The notes beneath the pieces were generated by a model, which made no database searches, had not been told where the DNA came from, and saw only the letters and a list, made by a program, of their open reading frames with translations. Shown here in pieces: positions 40,785 through 54,658 of a stretch of 64,000 nucleotides of DNA. The translations under genes and the position numbers were made by a program. The stretch covers positions 1 to 64,000 of the forward strand of contig JACPOD010000023.1 of NCBI GenBank assembly GCA_016185185.1. Direction: 5' to 3'. Position 1 is the stretch's first letter; each line of letters starts with the position of its first letter. The stretch comes from Sphingobacteriales bacterium. GTDB lineage: Bacteria > Bacteroidota > Bacteroidia > Chitinophagales > Chitinophagaceae.

Positions 40785-40816
40785 AAATAAAAATGCCCCA
40801 GATAAATCTGAGGCAT
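40785..40816 (-). terminator. rRNA operon terminator
   Basis: ATGCCTCAGATTTATCTGGGGCATTTTTATTTT on the minus strand, just after 5S. Confidence 0.8.
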
Positions 40817-40826
40817 TCAATGAATA

Positions 40827-40934
<108 letters not shown>

Positions 40935-41119
40935 AAGAAAATAAACGCTGAACGCTTTAGGCTAAATGCCAAACGCAGAGATGCGTTTTGCGTTATGCGT
41001 TACGCTTTTGGCGTAAATAAAATTACATATTGGGAATTGTAAATGAAGAGTAACGGTTTTACGTCTTCCAATAGAAGATGGTTTATTACTGGAATGAGTA
41101 CCATATAATAAAAAAAATT

Positions 41120-44000
<2,881 letters not shown>

Positions 44001-44164
44001 AGTTTGCCGTTACTCGTCATTTACAATTTTTACAACTATTTGATTAGTTTATCCCAATATGTCAAAGAACTTTGTTCAAATGCATTTAGCAAATGAAAGA
44101 AGTTGATGTTTGGAGTACGAGTCCAACAGGCCCATGCCTACATCAATATTTTTAAGATCTTTTG

Positions 44165-44238
44165 TGGAGGATATCGGAGTCGAACCGATGACCCTCTGCG
44201 TGCAAGGCAGATGCTCTAGCCAACTGAGCTAACCCCCC
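44165..44238 (-). tRNA. tRNA-Ala (TGC)
   Basis: GGGGGGTTAGCTCAGTTGGCTAGAGCATCTGCCTTGCACGCAGAGGGTCATCGGTTCGACTCCGATATCCTCCA. Confidence 0.96.
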
Positions 44239-44289
44239 AAATTATTTGGCTGTTAGCTTGCAGCTTGTAGCTTTAAGCTTGCAGCTTTT

Positions 44290-44367
44290 TGGTAGACCCG
44301 ACCAGATTTGAACTGGTGACCCCTACATTATCAGTGTAGTGCTCTAACCAGGCTGAGCTACGGATCT
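44290..44367 (-). tRNA. tRNA-Ile (GAT), CCA encoded
   Basis: AGATCCGTAGCTCAGCCTGGTTAGAGCACTACACTGATAATGTAGGGGTCACCAGTTCAAATCTGGTCGGGTCTACCA. Confidence 0.96.
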
Positions 44368-44463
44368 GTGATTGTAGCCCCTTTTTATCGGGTTACTCAA
44401 AAAATAAAGAGCAAAAATTGAAAGTATTTGGAAACAATAACTAAAAAGGATTTAGCAATCTCT

Positions 44464-45996
<1,533 letters not shown>

Positions 45997-46163
45997 AAAT
46001 GAGTTTTGATACTGACTAATTAATTTCATCGGAAATCAACTTGTCAAATCGAATGTATTTGTCGCTAATAAACCTTACCGTAAATCATTGATTTACGTGT
46101 TACTGTTTCCAAACTTTCAAAGATCTTTCGGCTTTATTTTGCCGCCGTTTTTGAAACGGAGTG

Positions 46164-46194
46164 CAAAGGTAAGAGCCTTTATAATTCAATCAAA
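46164..46194 (-). promoter_or_regulatory. rRNA promoter P3 (TTTG-N19-TACCTTTG)
   Basis: Minus strand TTTG ATTGAATTATAAAGGCTCT TACCTTTG. Confidence 0.8.
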
Positions 46195-46277
46195 ATTTTT
46201 GTTGATTTATTTCGAAATTTTTTCTTCAGAAAAACCAAAATATTTTGAAGAGCTATTGCTATTTTTTTAGCGGACTG

Positions 46278-46308
46278 CAAAGATAGGGTGATGACGATTC
46301 TCCACAAA
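46278..46308 (-). promoter_or_regulatory. rRNA promoter P2 (TTTG-N19-TATCTTTG)
   Basis: Minus strand TTTG TGGAGAATCGTCATCACCC TATCTTTG. Confidence 0.85.
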
Positions 46309-46397
46309 CTTTTAATCTCTCTTTTTTATCAACAACCACTTCTTTTTCACTGCAATCACACTCAAAGAACTGTGCCGTTTTTTTGTAAAGCGGGCCG

Positions 46398-46428
46398 CAA
46401 AGATAGGCAGGGATTAATTGCATCCAAA
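46398..46428 (-). promoter_or_regulatory. rRNA promoter P1 (TTTG-N19-TATCTTTG)
   Basis: Minus strand TTTG GATGCAATTAATCCCTGCC TATCTTTG. Confidence 0.85.
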
Positions 46429-46457
46429 TGTTTTTTAAACAAATGTTTGCCCAAAGT

Positions 46458-46505
46458 CATGAAACCCTTAATGACAAAGGGTTTCATGAATAAATATTTT
46501 TTTTA
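46458..46505. terminator. Strong hairpin between truA and the rRNA promoters
   Basis: catgaaaccctt-aatgaca-aagggtttcatg, 12-bp perfect stem; poly-T tract lies on the + side. Confidence 0.55.
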
Positions 46506-46548
46506 GATTATATGTTTAAGCCCCAAAAAAAGAATAAAAAATCACATT

Positions 46549-47283
46549 TTAAGGTAGGGGGTAGTTTACTTTAACTAAAAGTAATCCATGGCCAGGAACA
46601 GAAAAATTTGCTTTTGAGCAATCTTTGGCTTCAATTACAGATCGAAAATCATCAATTGTTATCTTCTCCCGACCTACCTGAAGCATTGTACCTACTAAAC
46701 CACGTACCATCCCTCTTAAAAAACGGTTTGCTTTAACTTTATAAATTAATAATTCCCCATCTTTTACCCATTCGCTATTGATTACTACACAATTAAAAGA
46801 TTGAACCTGCGTATTTCGTTTTGAGAAAGTAGTAAAATCATTGTATTCAGGAATAATGGAAGCAGCTCTTTGTAATAATTCAAAATTTAGAGAATACGGA
46901 TAATAATATGCCTGATTGTTAATAAAAGGGTCTTTAAACTGGTATATAGAATATTTATATTCTCTGCTAATGGCATCGAATCGGCTATGAGCTGCCTGGG
47001 TCGTTAATTCAATATTTTTAATGACAATATCTGGAGGCAGAATAGCATTAAGATTATAAATTATGTTCACATTAACTTCGAGTTCAGTGTCGAAGTGGAA
47101 AAAATTCTGAAGGGCATGCACACCAGTATCAGTCCTTGAAGAACCTGTAAGCTTTATTTCTTGTTTAAAGAATATTTGCAGCGCTTTTTCTACTTCTGAC
47201 TGGATTGTTTGTGCATTATCCTGAATTTGAAATCCTGCGTAGTTTTTCCCATTATATGCTACCTCAATAAAATAACGGCTCAT
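46549..47283 (-). CDS. truA: tRNA pseudouridine(38-40) synthase
   Basis: YFIEVAYNGKNYAGFQIQDNAQTIQSEVEKAL, SSRTDTGVHALQNFFHFDT. Confidence 0.96.
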   Translation of the reverse strand: MSRYFIEVAYNGKNYAGFQIQDNAQTIQSEVEKALQIFFKQEIKLTGSSRTDTGVHALQNFFHFDTELEVNVNIIYNLNAILPPDIVIKNIELTTQAAHSRFDAISREYKYSIYQFKDPFINNQAYYYPYSLNFELLQRAASIIPEYNDFTTFSKRNTQVQSFNCVVINSEWVKDGELLIYKVKANRFLRGMVRGLVGTMLQVGREKITIDDFRSVIEAKDCSKANFSVPGHGLLLVKVNYPLP

Positions 47284-47311
47284 GCTTGTTGCTTACTTTA
47301 AAAGTAGCCAA

Positions 47312-48853
47312 TTAGTTTTTAATCATTGCCCTGAAACGGTTGATATAATATTCTTCTGTTAACAATGATGATAGTTGCTTAAAATTATCTGTATCGTAAA
47401 CATAGGGATATGCTGCATCCAAAAACTTATACCTGCCATTATCTTTTAAAAAGAGGACGCACAGGTTTTTTACCTGATCTGTAGTGAAACACCTGGTTTT
47501 AAATATTTTTCTGGCAGCGGAAACCATATCATCATCATTTTCTTCAGCTACCATTTTTTTTCGCAGACCCATAAAGTCTTTTTCTGTAGCCATATTCTTA
47601 CAATCTGAATTCACCATTATCACTTTCGAACTTTCTTTTATTATCTCTTTTTCTGGCACCTTTTCTATTTTCAACTCCTCAATTGGCTTTTCTTTTTCAA
47701 CTATTTTTTCAAGTTGTTGCCCAATTGCATTTGAATCAACTCCTTTTGCAATAGAATCCTTTTTTATAAGTTCAATTATTGCCGGCACACTGGCCTTTTT
47801 GGATGTATCAACAATTATATCAATAAATTTTGGCTCCTCTTTGGATGATGATTTAATCGAGTCTTTATTCCTTTCCTGGTTTATTACTAAAGGTTTTATT
47901 TCAATTTTCTCTTTTCTTATGGAAAGATTGATCGTATCCTTTTCGCCTGTTTTTTCTTCTGCTATATATATATAGTCATAGCTTTCTGTATTTTCATTTG
48001 TAGCAAAAAGGCTTATTGCAGCTCTGGGGGTTATAATTTCTGACTGTGTACTAACTTCCTTCGTTTTAACAATTGGCTTGATTTCATTTGTGATTTCTGA
48101 TTTTAGTGTATCAGTATGCATTTCGTCAGCCTTATTTATCCCTTGCGTTAAAGGCCTATCTTCAACTTTAGCTACAGCAAAAACAGAATCAGTTTTTTTT
48201 GATTCATTTAAATTGGCAGTTTTTAAATCAGATTTATTCTCTTTTTGCGCAGACTTTATTACAGGCTTTTCCTGTTGTTTATCAACCTTAGCAGTAATTG
48301 AATCAACTACAGGTTTAACAGCCTCTTCTTTCTTAATAACAGGTGGAGGCAAAGGCTTTTCTACAGCAATATTTTTAACCGTTGAATCTTTAGTGACCTG
48401 AACCAGTAAATCGCCAAAAGGACTCTTTACCTCTTCCACTTTAGACGAATTAACAACAGCGGTAGTACTTACAGCTTCTTTTGCCGGGTTTACAATTTCT
48501 TTGGTTGCATAAACAACAGCTAAAGTTTGTAAATTGTACAACCCCCAGCCCTTATCACCAAACTCCTTCAATAAATACCCCGCATCTTTGCTTCCATTAA
48601 ATGTTATCAAAAAAGATTGTTCCGGGTAAAGATTCCTGGGAAAACCAATCACAAAACTGATTTGCGGTTCCTGAATTTTAGAAAGTATAAGATAGCCTGT
48701 AGTGGAAGAACTCCACACTTTATTATTCCACTTTATATAAAAGGGTTGTTTATTATCAGTTTGTATATAAGCAAATCGGTTAACTTGCTGGGTATAGGTT
48801 AGCTTAAATGCAAAAACATTAACCAGGAAACAAAACAAGATTTTTCGCATCAT
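47312..48853 (-). CDS. Secreted protein with low-complexity Lys/Glu/Val-rich middle and DUF4476-like C-terminus
   Basis: C-terminal ARKIFKTRCFTTDQVKNLCVLFLKDNGRYKFLDAAYPYVYDTDNFKQL. Confidence 0.75.
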   Translation of the reverse strand: MMRKILFCFLVNVFAFKLTYTQQVNRFAYIQTDNKQPFYIKWNNKVWSSSTTGYLILSKIQEPQISFVIGFPRNLYPEQSFLITFNGSKDAGYLLKEFGDKGWGLYNLQTLAVVYATKEIVNPAKEAVSTTAVVNSSKVEEVKSPFGDLLVQVTKDSTVKNIAVEKPLPPPVIKKEEAVKPVVDSITAKVDKQQEKPVIKSAQKENKSDLKTANLNESKKTDSVFAVAKVEDRPLTQGINKADEMHTDTLKSEITNEIKPIVKTKEVSTQSEIITPRAAISLFATNENTESYDYIYIAEEKTGEKDTINLSIRKEKIEIKPLVINQERNKDSIKSSSKEEPKFIDIIVDTSKKASVPAIIELIKKDSIAKGVDSNAIGQQLEKIVEKEKPIEELKIEKVPEKEIIKESSKVIMVNSDCKNMATEKDFMGLRKKMVAEENDDDMVSAARKIFKTRCFTTDQVKNLCVLFLKDNGRYKFLDAAYPYVYDTDNFKQLSSLLTEEYYINRFRAMIKN

Positions 48854-49093
48854 TTTAATAATATACTGTTTAAAGACAAAGCTACCTTTTTTTCCAATCT
48901 ATTTTGAAATGCAATAAATTTTATCAGCGATTCTTTATTTATTCAACGGACAAACAGACCCAGAGCTGACCATCGCCAATATTGTTACAATAACCGTCTT
49001 TCATTCTTAATATAAACCCATTTAAAAATCCACTACCCCATTTTAGAAAATAATACCATGCTATATAATATCTTTACGCCTCAAAATTTATAA

Positions 49094-51577
49094 ATGGCAT
49101 TATTAAATTCGTTCCACAAATTACCTGCTTTAGTTTTTAGTTTATTTATTTGTTCCTTTTTATCTGCCCAAAGCATTGATAAAGAAGTTGAAGATACCAG
49201 TTGGAAAAAGATTTACCGGGCCACCCCCACAAAAGACTTTGACCTTGTTCATACCAAACTGGATGTACGTTTTGATTATGCCAAAGCTTACTTATATGGT
49301 AAAGTTCAAATTACACTGAAACCTCATTTTTATCCTGCCAGGCAACTTCGTTTAGATGCAAAAGGTATGGAGCTGCACGAAGTAAGTTTGTTAAAAGGAA
49401 CACAAAAAATTAAACTCCGCTACGATTACAGTGATGAAAATAATCTCAATATTTTTTTAGATAAAGAATATAAAGGCGGCGAAACACTTAGCATTTACAT
49501 TGACTACACAGCAAAGCCAAATGAATATGCGGCCAAAGGTAGTGAAGCCATAAAAGAAGCAAAAGGTCTTTATTTTATTAATCCTAAAGGAGAAGAGAAG
49601 GATAAACCAATTCAAATATGGACGCAGGGAGAGACAGAAGCTAATTCTGTTTGGTGCCCCACTATTGATAAACCCAATCAACGCCAGACTGACGAAATAA
49701 GTATGACAGTGCCTGATAAATATGTGACACTAAGCAATGGGCTACTTGTTATGCAAAAGAAAAATACGGATGGCACCAGGACCGATACCTGGAAAATGGA
49801 TTTACCCCAAGCTCCTTATTTGATGATGATGGCTGCAGGTGATTTTAAAATTTATAAAGACAAATGGCGTAATAAGGAAGTTAGTTATTATTTAGAACCT
49901 GCCTACGCTCCTTATGCTAAACAAATATTTGGAAACACTCCCGAAATAATAGAATTCTATTCAAAAATTTTAGGGGTGGATTTTCCCTGGCAAAAATATT
50001 CTCAGATAGTGGTCAGGGATTTTGTAAGTGGTGCAGAAGAAAATACTACAGCTACCGTTCACAATGAATCTGTACAACGTACCCCCAGAGAATTATTAGA
50101 CGGCAACCAGGAAGATTATATAGCCCATGAATTATTTCATCAATGGTTTGGCGATCTCGTAACAACAGAAAGCTGGAGTAATATCACCGTAAATGAATCC
50201 CTTGCAAATTACAGCGAAGTACTTTGGTTTGGATATAAATATGGAAAAGATGCCGGTGATGCAAAATTTCTGGAGGATATGACTTATTACCTGAGTGATC
50301 CCGCAAAAGAAAAACTCAACCTTGTGCGATTTAATTATGCAGATAAAGAAGATGTATTTGACCTGGTCAGTTATCAAAAAGGTGGGGCTATATTACACAT
50401 GCTGAGGAATTATGTTGGCGATAGTGCTTTCTTCAAAGCACTTAATCTTTATCTCACCACCAATAAATTTAAAAGTACGGAAGCCACCAATCTTCGTCTG
50501 GCATTTGAAGAAGTTACCGGTGAAGATTTAAACTGGTTCTGGAACCAATGGTATTATGGAAGCGGTCATCCAAACTTAAAGATAGATTATATATATACTG
50601 GAGAAAAAGTGAAAGTGATTGTTCAGCAGCAAACCGGTAAGCTGTTCCGTTTACCCATTGCCATTGATTTGTACAGTGGTCCAACAAAAGAAAGACACAA
50701 AGTATGGATTGAAAAACAAAGCGAAGTATTTGAATTCCCATATTCTAAAAAACCCGATTTGGTGAATGTAGACGGAGATAAAATTTTACTGTGTGTGAAG
50801 GAAGACAACAAGACAATGGAAAATTATGAACACCAGTTTAAATATGCACGCACCTTCATAGACCGTCATGAAGCATTGGAATATTTCTATTCCAAAATGA
50901 GTAAAAATATTTTTTGGGGGTTAAAAGATAAATACAAAGGAATCCGTTACCAGGCACTTGGAATTATTGCCGAACTTAAAGACAGCATGGATTATAAAGA
51001 AGCAGAACCTGAATTAAAAAAGATCGCTGAGTCTGATGAGCACCGTCCTAACCGTGCTATTGCAATATCCTTATTATCTTATCTCGGTAAAGATGAATAT
51101 CTGCCTCTATTCAAAAAAAGTTTATTGGACTCTTCGTTTTCTGTTTCTATAGCAAGTATGATCGCCCTGCAGGATAAAGACATGGAATATGTGAAAGAAA
51201 AATTACACCTGATTAAAAAAGAAGCAAAAGGGGATTTACTCAATATTATCAGGAACTTTGAAATTTCTTCTTCAGAAGAAAGCAAATTTGATTCCCTGTA
51301 CAACGCTTTTGATGCCATAGAATTTGGATTAGAAAAGTTTGAATTTGCTGAACCATTTACCCGTTTTCTGGGTCATGTTACCGATTTCAACAAGTTCAAA
51401 AAAGGAGTAAACGCCATAAATAGTTTTCGTAAAAACATACAACCAGGCACACAAGCCAGGGAAATGGTGATGGATCTGATAAAAGGAATTCTTAAAAAGA
51501 AAGAAGAAATGTACAGCAAGAATAACAGCGAGGATATCAAGAAACAAATTGATTATCTGAAGACAATTGTGAAGTAA
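49094..51577 (+). CDS. M1 family metallopeptidase (aminopeptidase)
   Basis: HELFHQWFGDLVTTESWSNITVNESLANYSE (HExxH-x18-E), GAEENTTAT. Confidence 0.96.
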   Translation: MALLNSFHKLPALVFSLFICSFLSAQSIDKEVEDTSWKKIYRATPTKDFDLVHTKLDVRFDYAKAYLYGKVQITLKPHFYPARQLRLDAKGMELHEVSLLKGTQKIKLRYDYSDENNLNIFLDKEYKGGETLSIYIDYTAKPNEYAAKGSEAIKEAKGLYFINPKGEEKDKPIQIWTQGETEANSVWCPTIDKPNQRQTDEISMTVPDKYVTLSNGLLVMQKKNTDGTRTDTWKMDLPQAPYLMMMAAGDFKIYKDKWRNKEVSYYLEPAYAPYAKQIFGNTPEIIEFYSKILGVDFPWQKYSQIVVRDFVSGAEENTTATVHNESVQRTPRELLDGNQEDYIAHELFHQWFGDLVTTESWSNITVNESLANYSEVLWFGYKYGKDAGDAKFLEDMTYYLSDPAKEKLNLVRFNYADKEDVFDLVSYQKGGAILHMLRNYVGDSAFFKALNLYLTTNKFKSTEATNLRLAFEEVTGEDLNWFWNQWYYGSGHPNLKIDYIYTGEKVKVIVQQQTGKLFRLPIAIDLYSGPTKERHKVWIEKQSEVFEFPYSKKPDLVNVDGDKILLCVKEDNKTMENYEHQFKYARTFIDRHEALEYFYSKMSKNIFWGLKDKYKGIRYQALGIIAELKDSMDYKEAEPELKKIAESDEHRPNRAIAISLLSYLGKDEYLPLFKKSLLDSSFSVSIASMIALQDKDMEYVKEKLHLIKKEAKGDLLNIIRNFEISSSEESKFDSLYNAFDAIEFGLEKFEFAEPFTRFLGHVTDFNKFKKGVNAINSFRKNIQPGTQAREMVMDLIKGILKKKEEMYSKNNSEDIKKQIDYLKTIVK

Positions 51578-51590
51578 TTAAGAAGTTATA

Positions 51591-52610
51591 TTATGACTGT
51601 CTAACAGATAATTCCCATTTCCAGGACGATTTGATCATTTCGTCCAGTTCCAATTCAGCTTTCCATCCCAACACTTTATTTGCTTTGGTAATATCAGCAT
51701 ATACAACAGCAGCATCACCCTCCCTCCTGTCACCTATTTTATAATTAAGTTTTACTCCAGTACATCTTTCAAATACCTTAATTATTTCCAATACTGAAGT
51801 TGGTTTACCTGTTCCTATATTAAATACTTCACAAGAGGTTTCGTTTTTCTGTTGAAACAACCGGTCACAAGCCATCACATGAGCTTTTGCTAAATCCACT
51901 ACATGAATATAATCCCGCAGGCAACTTCCATCCGGGGTGTCGTAATCATTTCCATAAACAGTTAATTGTTCCAGGCCTCCAGCACCGGTTTGCATAACAT
52001 AAGGAAATAAATTATTGGGAATACCTATAGGCAACTCTCCCATCAAAGCCGATCCATGTGCACCAACAGGATTAAAATAACGGAGTGAAACAGCATTTAT
52101 GATTCCTGCTGCAGTTAGCTTCTCTAATATTTCCTCGCCCATTTGTTTGGTGCTTCCGTAAGCAGATAATGCTTTTTGAAATGGAGTACTCTCCGTTACC
52201 GGTAATTTCTCTGGCTGACCGTACACCGTTGCAGAAGATGAAAAGATGAGCTTACTCACTTTAGCATCTTTCATACATTCAATTATATTTATTAATGATG
52301 AAAGATTATTATGAAAATACTTTAGCGGTTCTTTTACAGATTCGGAAACAGATTTATATGCAGCAAAATGAATGACCACATCAACCGGATGCTGACTGAA
52401 TATTTCTGCTGTCTTTATTTTATCAGTTAAATCAACATTAAAAAAAATCGGCTTCACACCCGTGATCTGTTCAATTCTTTCTAAAATAAAGAATTCAGAA
52501 TTGCTGAGATTGTCGGCAACAATAACATTAAAGTCTTTCTTTATTAACTCCACCGATGTATGCGACCCAATATAGCCGAGGCCACCGGCTACTAACACTG
52601 TTGCTGCCAT
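51591..52610 (-). CDS. galE: UDP-glucose 4-epimerase
   Basis: VLVAGGLGYIGSHTSVELI, SSSATVYGQPEKLPVTE, RYFNPVGAHGS. Confidence 0.97.
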   Translation of the reverse strand: MAATVLVAGGLGYIGSHTSVELIKKDFNVIVADNLSNSEFFILERIEQITGVKPIFFNVDLTDKIKTAEIFSQHPVDVVIHFAAYKSVSESVKEPLKYFHNNLSSLINIIECMKDAKVSKLIFSSSATVYGQPEKLPVTESTPFQKALSAYGSTKQMGEEILEKLTAAGIINAVSLRYFNPVGAHGSALMGELPIGIPNNLFPYVMQTGAGGLEQLTVYGNDYDTPDGSCLRDYIHVVDLAKAHVMACDRLFQQKNETSCEVFNIGTGKPTSVLEIIKVFERCTGVKLNYKIGDRREGDAAVVYADITKANKVLGWKAELELDEMIKSSWKWELSVRQS

Positions 52611-52614
52611 TTAG

Positions 52615-53688
52615 TTATTCTGTAGAAAATGAAAAAATAGTTTGACTGTTAAATATTTTACCGGCCTTCAAAACAGTTGATGGGAAATGATGATGATTCG
52701 GAGCATCCGGATAATGCTGTGTTTCCAGGCAAAATCCTGAACGCTCATTATATTTTACCCCATCTTTTCCATTTACATTATGAAGAAAATTACCACTGTA
52801 AAAATGAACTGCAGGTTCTGTTGTATAAACTTCCATTTTTCTGCCGGTAATTTTATCAGTTACAATTGCTGCCAGTTTTAACTCGCCACTGGTTTGATCT
52901 TTCAGAACAAAACTATGGTCGTAACCTTTACTAATCGAAAGCTGCTCATCTTTCTTTTCAATATCTTTTCCAATTGTTTTGAACTGACGAAAATCAAATG
53001 GCGTATTATCAACACTTGCCAGTTCACCGGTAGGCAACTGAAATTTATTAACCGGCAAATAATATTCACTATTAATTTTTAAATCATGTTCATCAACCCG
53101 TTTTGAAAGGTCGCCTGACAAATTAAAATAGGCATGCTGTGTAAGATTGATCAATGTATCCTGTGTTGTTGTTGCCTTATAATCTATCTTCCACTGATCA
53201 TTATCGGTAAGTGTATATTTCACCTCCAGCGTTAATTCACCGGGATATCCTTCTTCTAAATGTGGACTGATATATGTAAATACTATTCCCGATTCCTTAT
53301 CTTTCTTAAATGGTTCTGCGCTGAATAGTTTTTTATTAAACCCTTCAAAACCCCCATGCTGATGATACCCCTCTCCATTTACTGACAAATGAAACGGCCT
53401 CTCATTAATCAACACCTTACTGTCTGCAATACGGTTAGCATAACGGCCAACAACAGTACCAACATAAAAATCATCAGTAACGTAATCGGTAATTTGCGGG
53501 TAACCCAGTACAATATCTGACAAGTTTCCACTTTTATCTTTTACAAATAAAGAAACAACAGCCGCTCCATAATTGCTTGCAACCAGTTTTGTTCCATTGT
53601 CATTTTCAATGGTAAACAATTTTATTTTATCAGCGATCTCTTCTTTTTGTTTTTTTGCTAATGACTGGCCAATTGTATTAACTTCCAC
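52615..53688 (-). CDS. galM: Aldose 1-epimerase
   Basis: VVGRYANRIADSK, GEGYHQHGGFEGFNKKLF, LTQHAYFNLSG. Confidence 0.95.
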   Translation of the reverse strand: MEVNTIGQSLAKKQKEEIADKIKLFTIENDNGTKLVASNYGAAVVSLFVKDKSGNLSDIVLGYPQITDYVTDDFYVGTVVGRYANRIADSKVLINERPFHLSVNGEGYHQHGGFEGFNKKLFSAEPFKKDKESGIVFTYISPHLEEGYPGELTLEVKYTLTDNDQWKIDYKATTTQDTLINLTQHAYFNLSGDLSKRVDEHDLKINSEYYLPVNKFQLPTGELASVDNTPFDFRQFKTIGKDIEKKDEQLSISKGYDHSFVLKDQTSGELKLAAIVTDKITGRKMEVYTTEPAVHFYSGNFLHNVNGKDGVKYNERSGFCLETQHYPDAPNHHHFPSTVLKAGKIFNSQTIFSFSTE

Positions 53689-53776
53689 TTTCTGGCTATT
53701 TATTATTTTGCTTTACATTTTTTTTACTCCAATTACCTAAGCAAAACATCACAATTTCATTTTTTATAAAAATTAT

Positions 53777-54634
53777 TTACAGCTGAATTTGTAAAAATTT
53801 GGATGTAGCTTGTTTTGCTGCGGGTATTTGTCCAATTTCTGCCCAACCAGATGTTGACTCTACTAAACCTACATTTACAGCGCCGCTTACTGAGCCCAAT
53901 ACACTCTTCTTAATAGAAAACTCAATTATATTTTTACCACTTACTGTTTTTAAACCGGAGAAATTCATTACATCAGCAAAGGATGCAACCGGAGCCCATG
54001 AAAAGGCGGAAGGGTCCCCCTGGTGAGCAAACACATCACCCCATCCGCCGGTTGGACTTCCTTCTAACAAAAAGTCGGCGCCTGAACCTACCGGATAATA
54101 CCATGTAGCAAAACCTGTAGCCGGATTATTATCTGAATCCATATAAATATCTAATATCTCCATTTTCATATCAGCGCCACCTTCCAGGTAAATGTATATT
54201 TGATCGGCAGAAGCAAATGCTTTTACAGCACGGATACTGCTGGTATAAGCCCCATCATTCACTGTATTGTATGGAACATATTGCCAGTCAGTAAAATCAC
54301 CATCGATCCTGATATTAGGGCCAATGACGCTTACGGTATCCTTAAACTCTTTTGTTTCGTTTCCGTTTTTTGCGGTTAAAGAAACAAGAAAATCACCCTT
54401 CTTTGTAAATACATGCTGAGGGCTTCTGCTGGTAGATGTTTGTCCGCTGCCATCACCAAAATCCCAGCTGTATTCTTTTGCATTTTCAGAGAAATTGGTA
54501 AAGCTTACTTTATATCCATCTGCCACATAGCTGAATACAGCTTTTAAACCACTACCCCCTTTATCTTTATTGCACGATGAGGCTGGCAGCAGTGCAATGA
54601 TCAAAACAATTACATATATCAAATGCTTTTTCAT
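53777..54634 (-). CDS. PKD-domain surface lipoprotein (SusE/F-position candidate glycan-binding protein)
   Basis: Lipobox ASSCNKD; EYSWDFGDGSGQTSTSRSPQHVFTKKGDFLVSLTA. Confidence 0.85.
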   Translation of the reverse strand: MKKHLIYVIVLIIALLPASSCNKDKGGSGLKAVFSYVADGYKVSFTNFSENAKEYSWDFGDGSGQTSTSRSPQHVFTKKGDFLVSLTAKNGNETKEFKDTVSVIGPNIRIDGDFTDWQYVPYNTVNDGAYTSSIRAVKAFASADQIYIYLEGGADMKMEILDIYMDSDNNPATGFATWYYPVGSGADFLLEGSPTGGWGDVFAHQGDPSAFSWAPVASFADVMNFSGLKTVSGKNIIEFSIKKSVLGSVSGAVNVGLVESTSGWAEIGQIPAAKQATSKFLQIQL

Positions 54635-54658
54635 ATTATCTGTTTTAATAAGTTTAAA

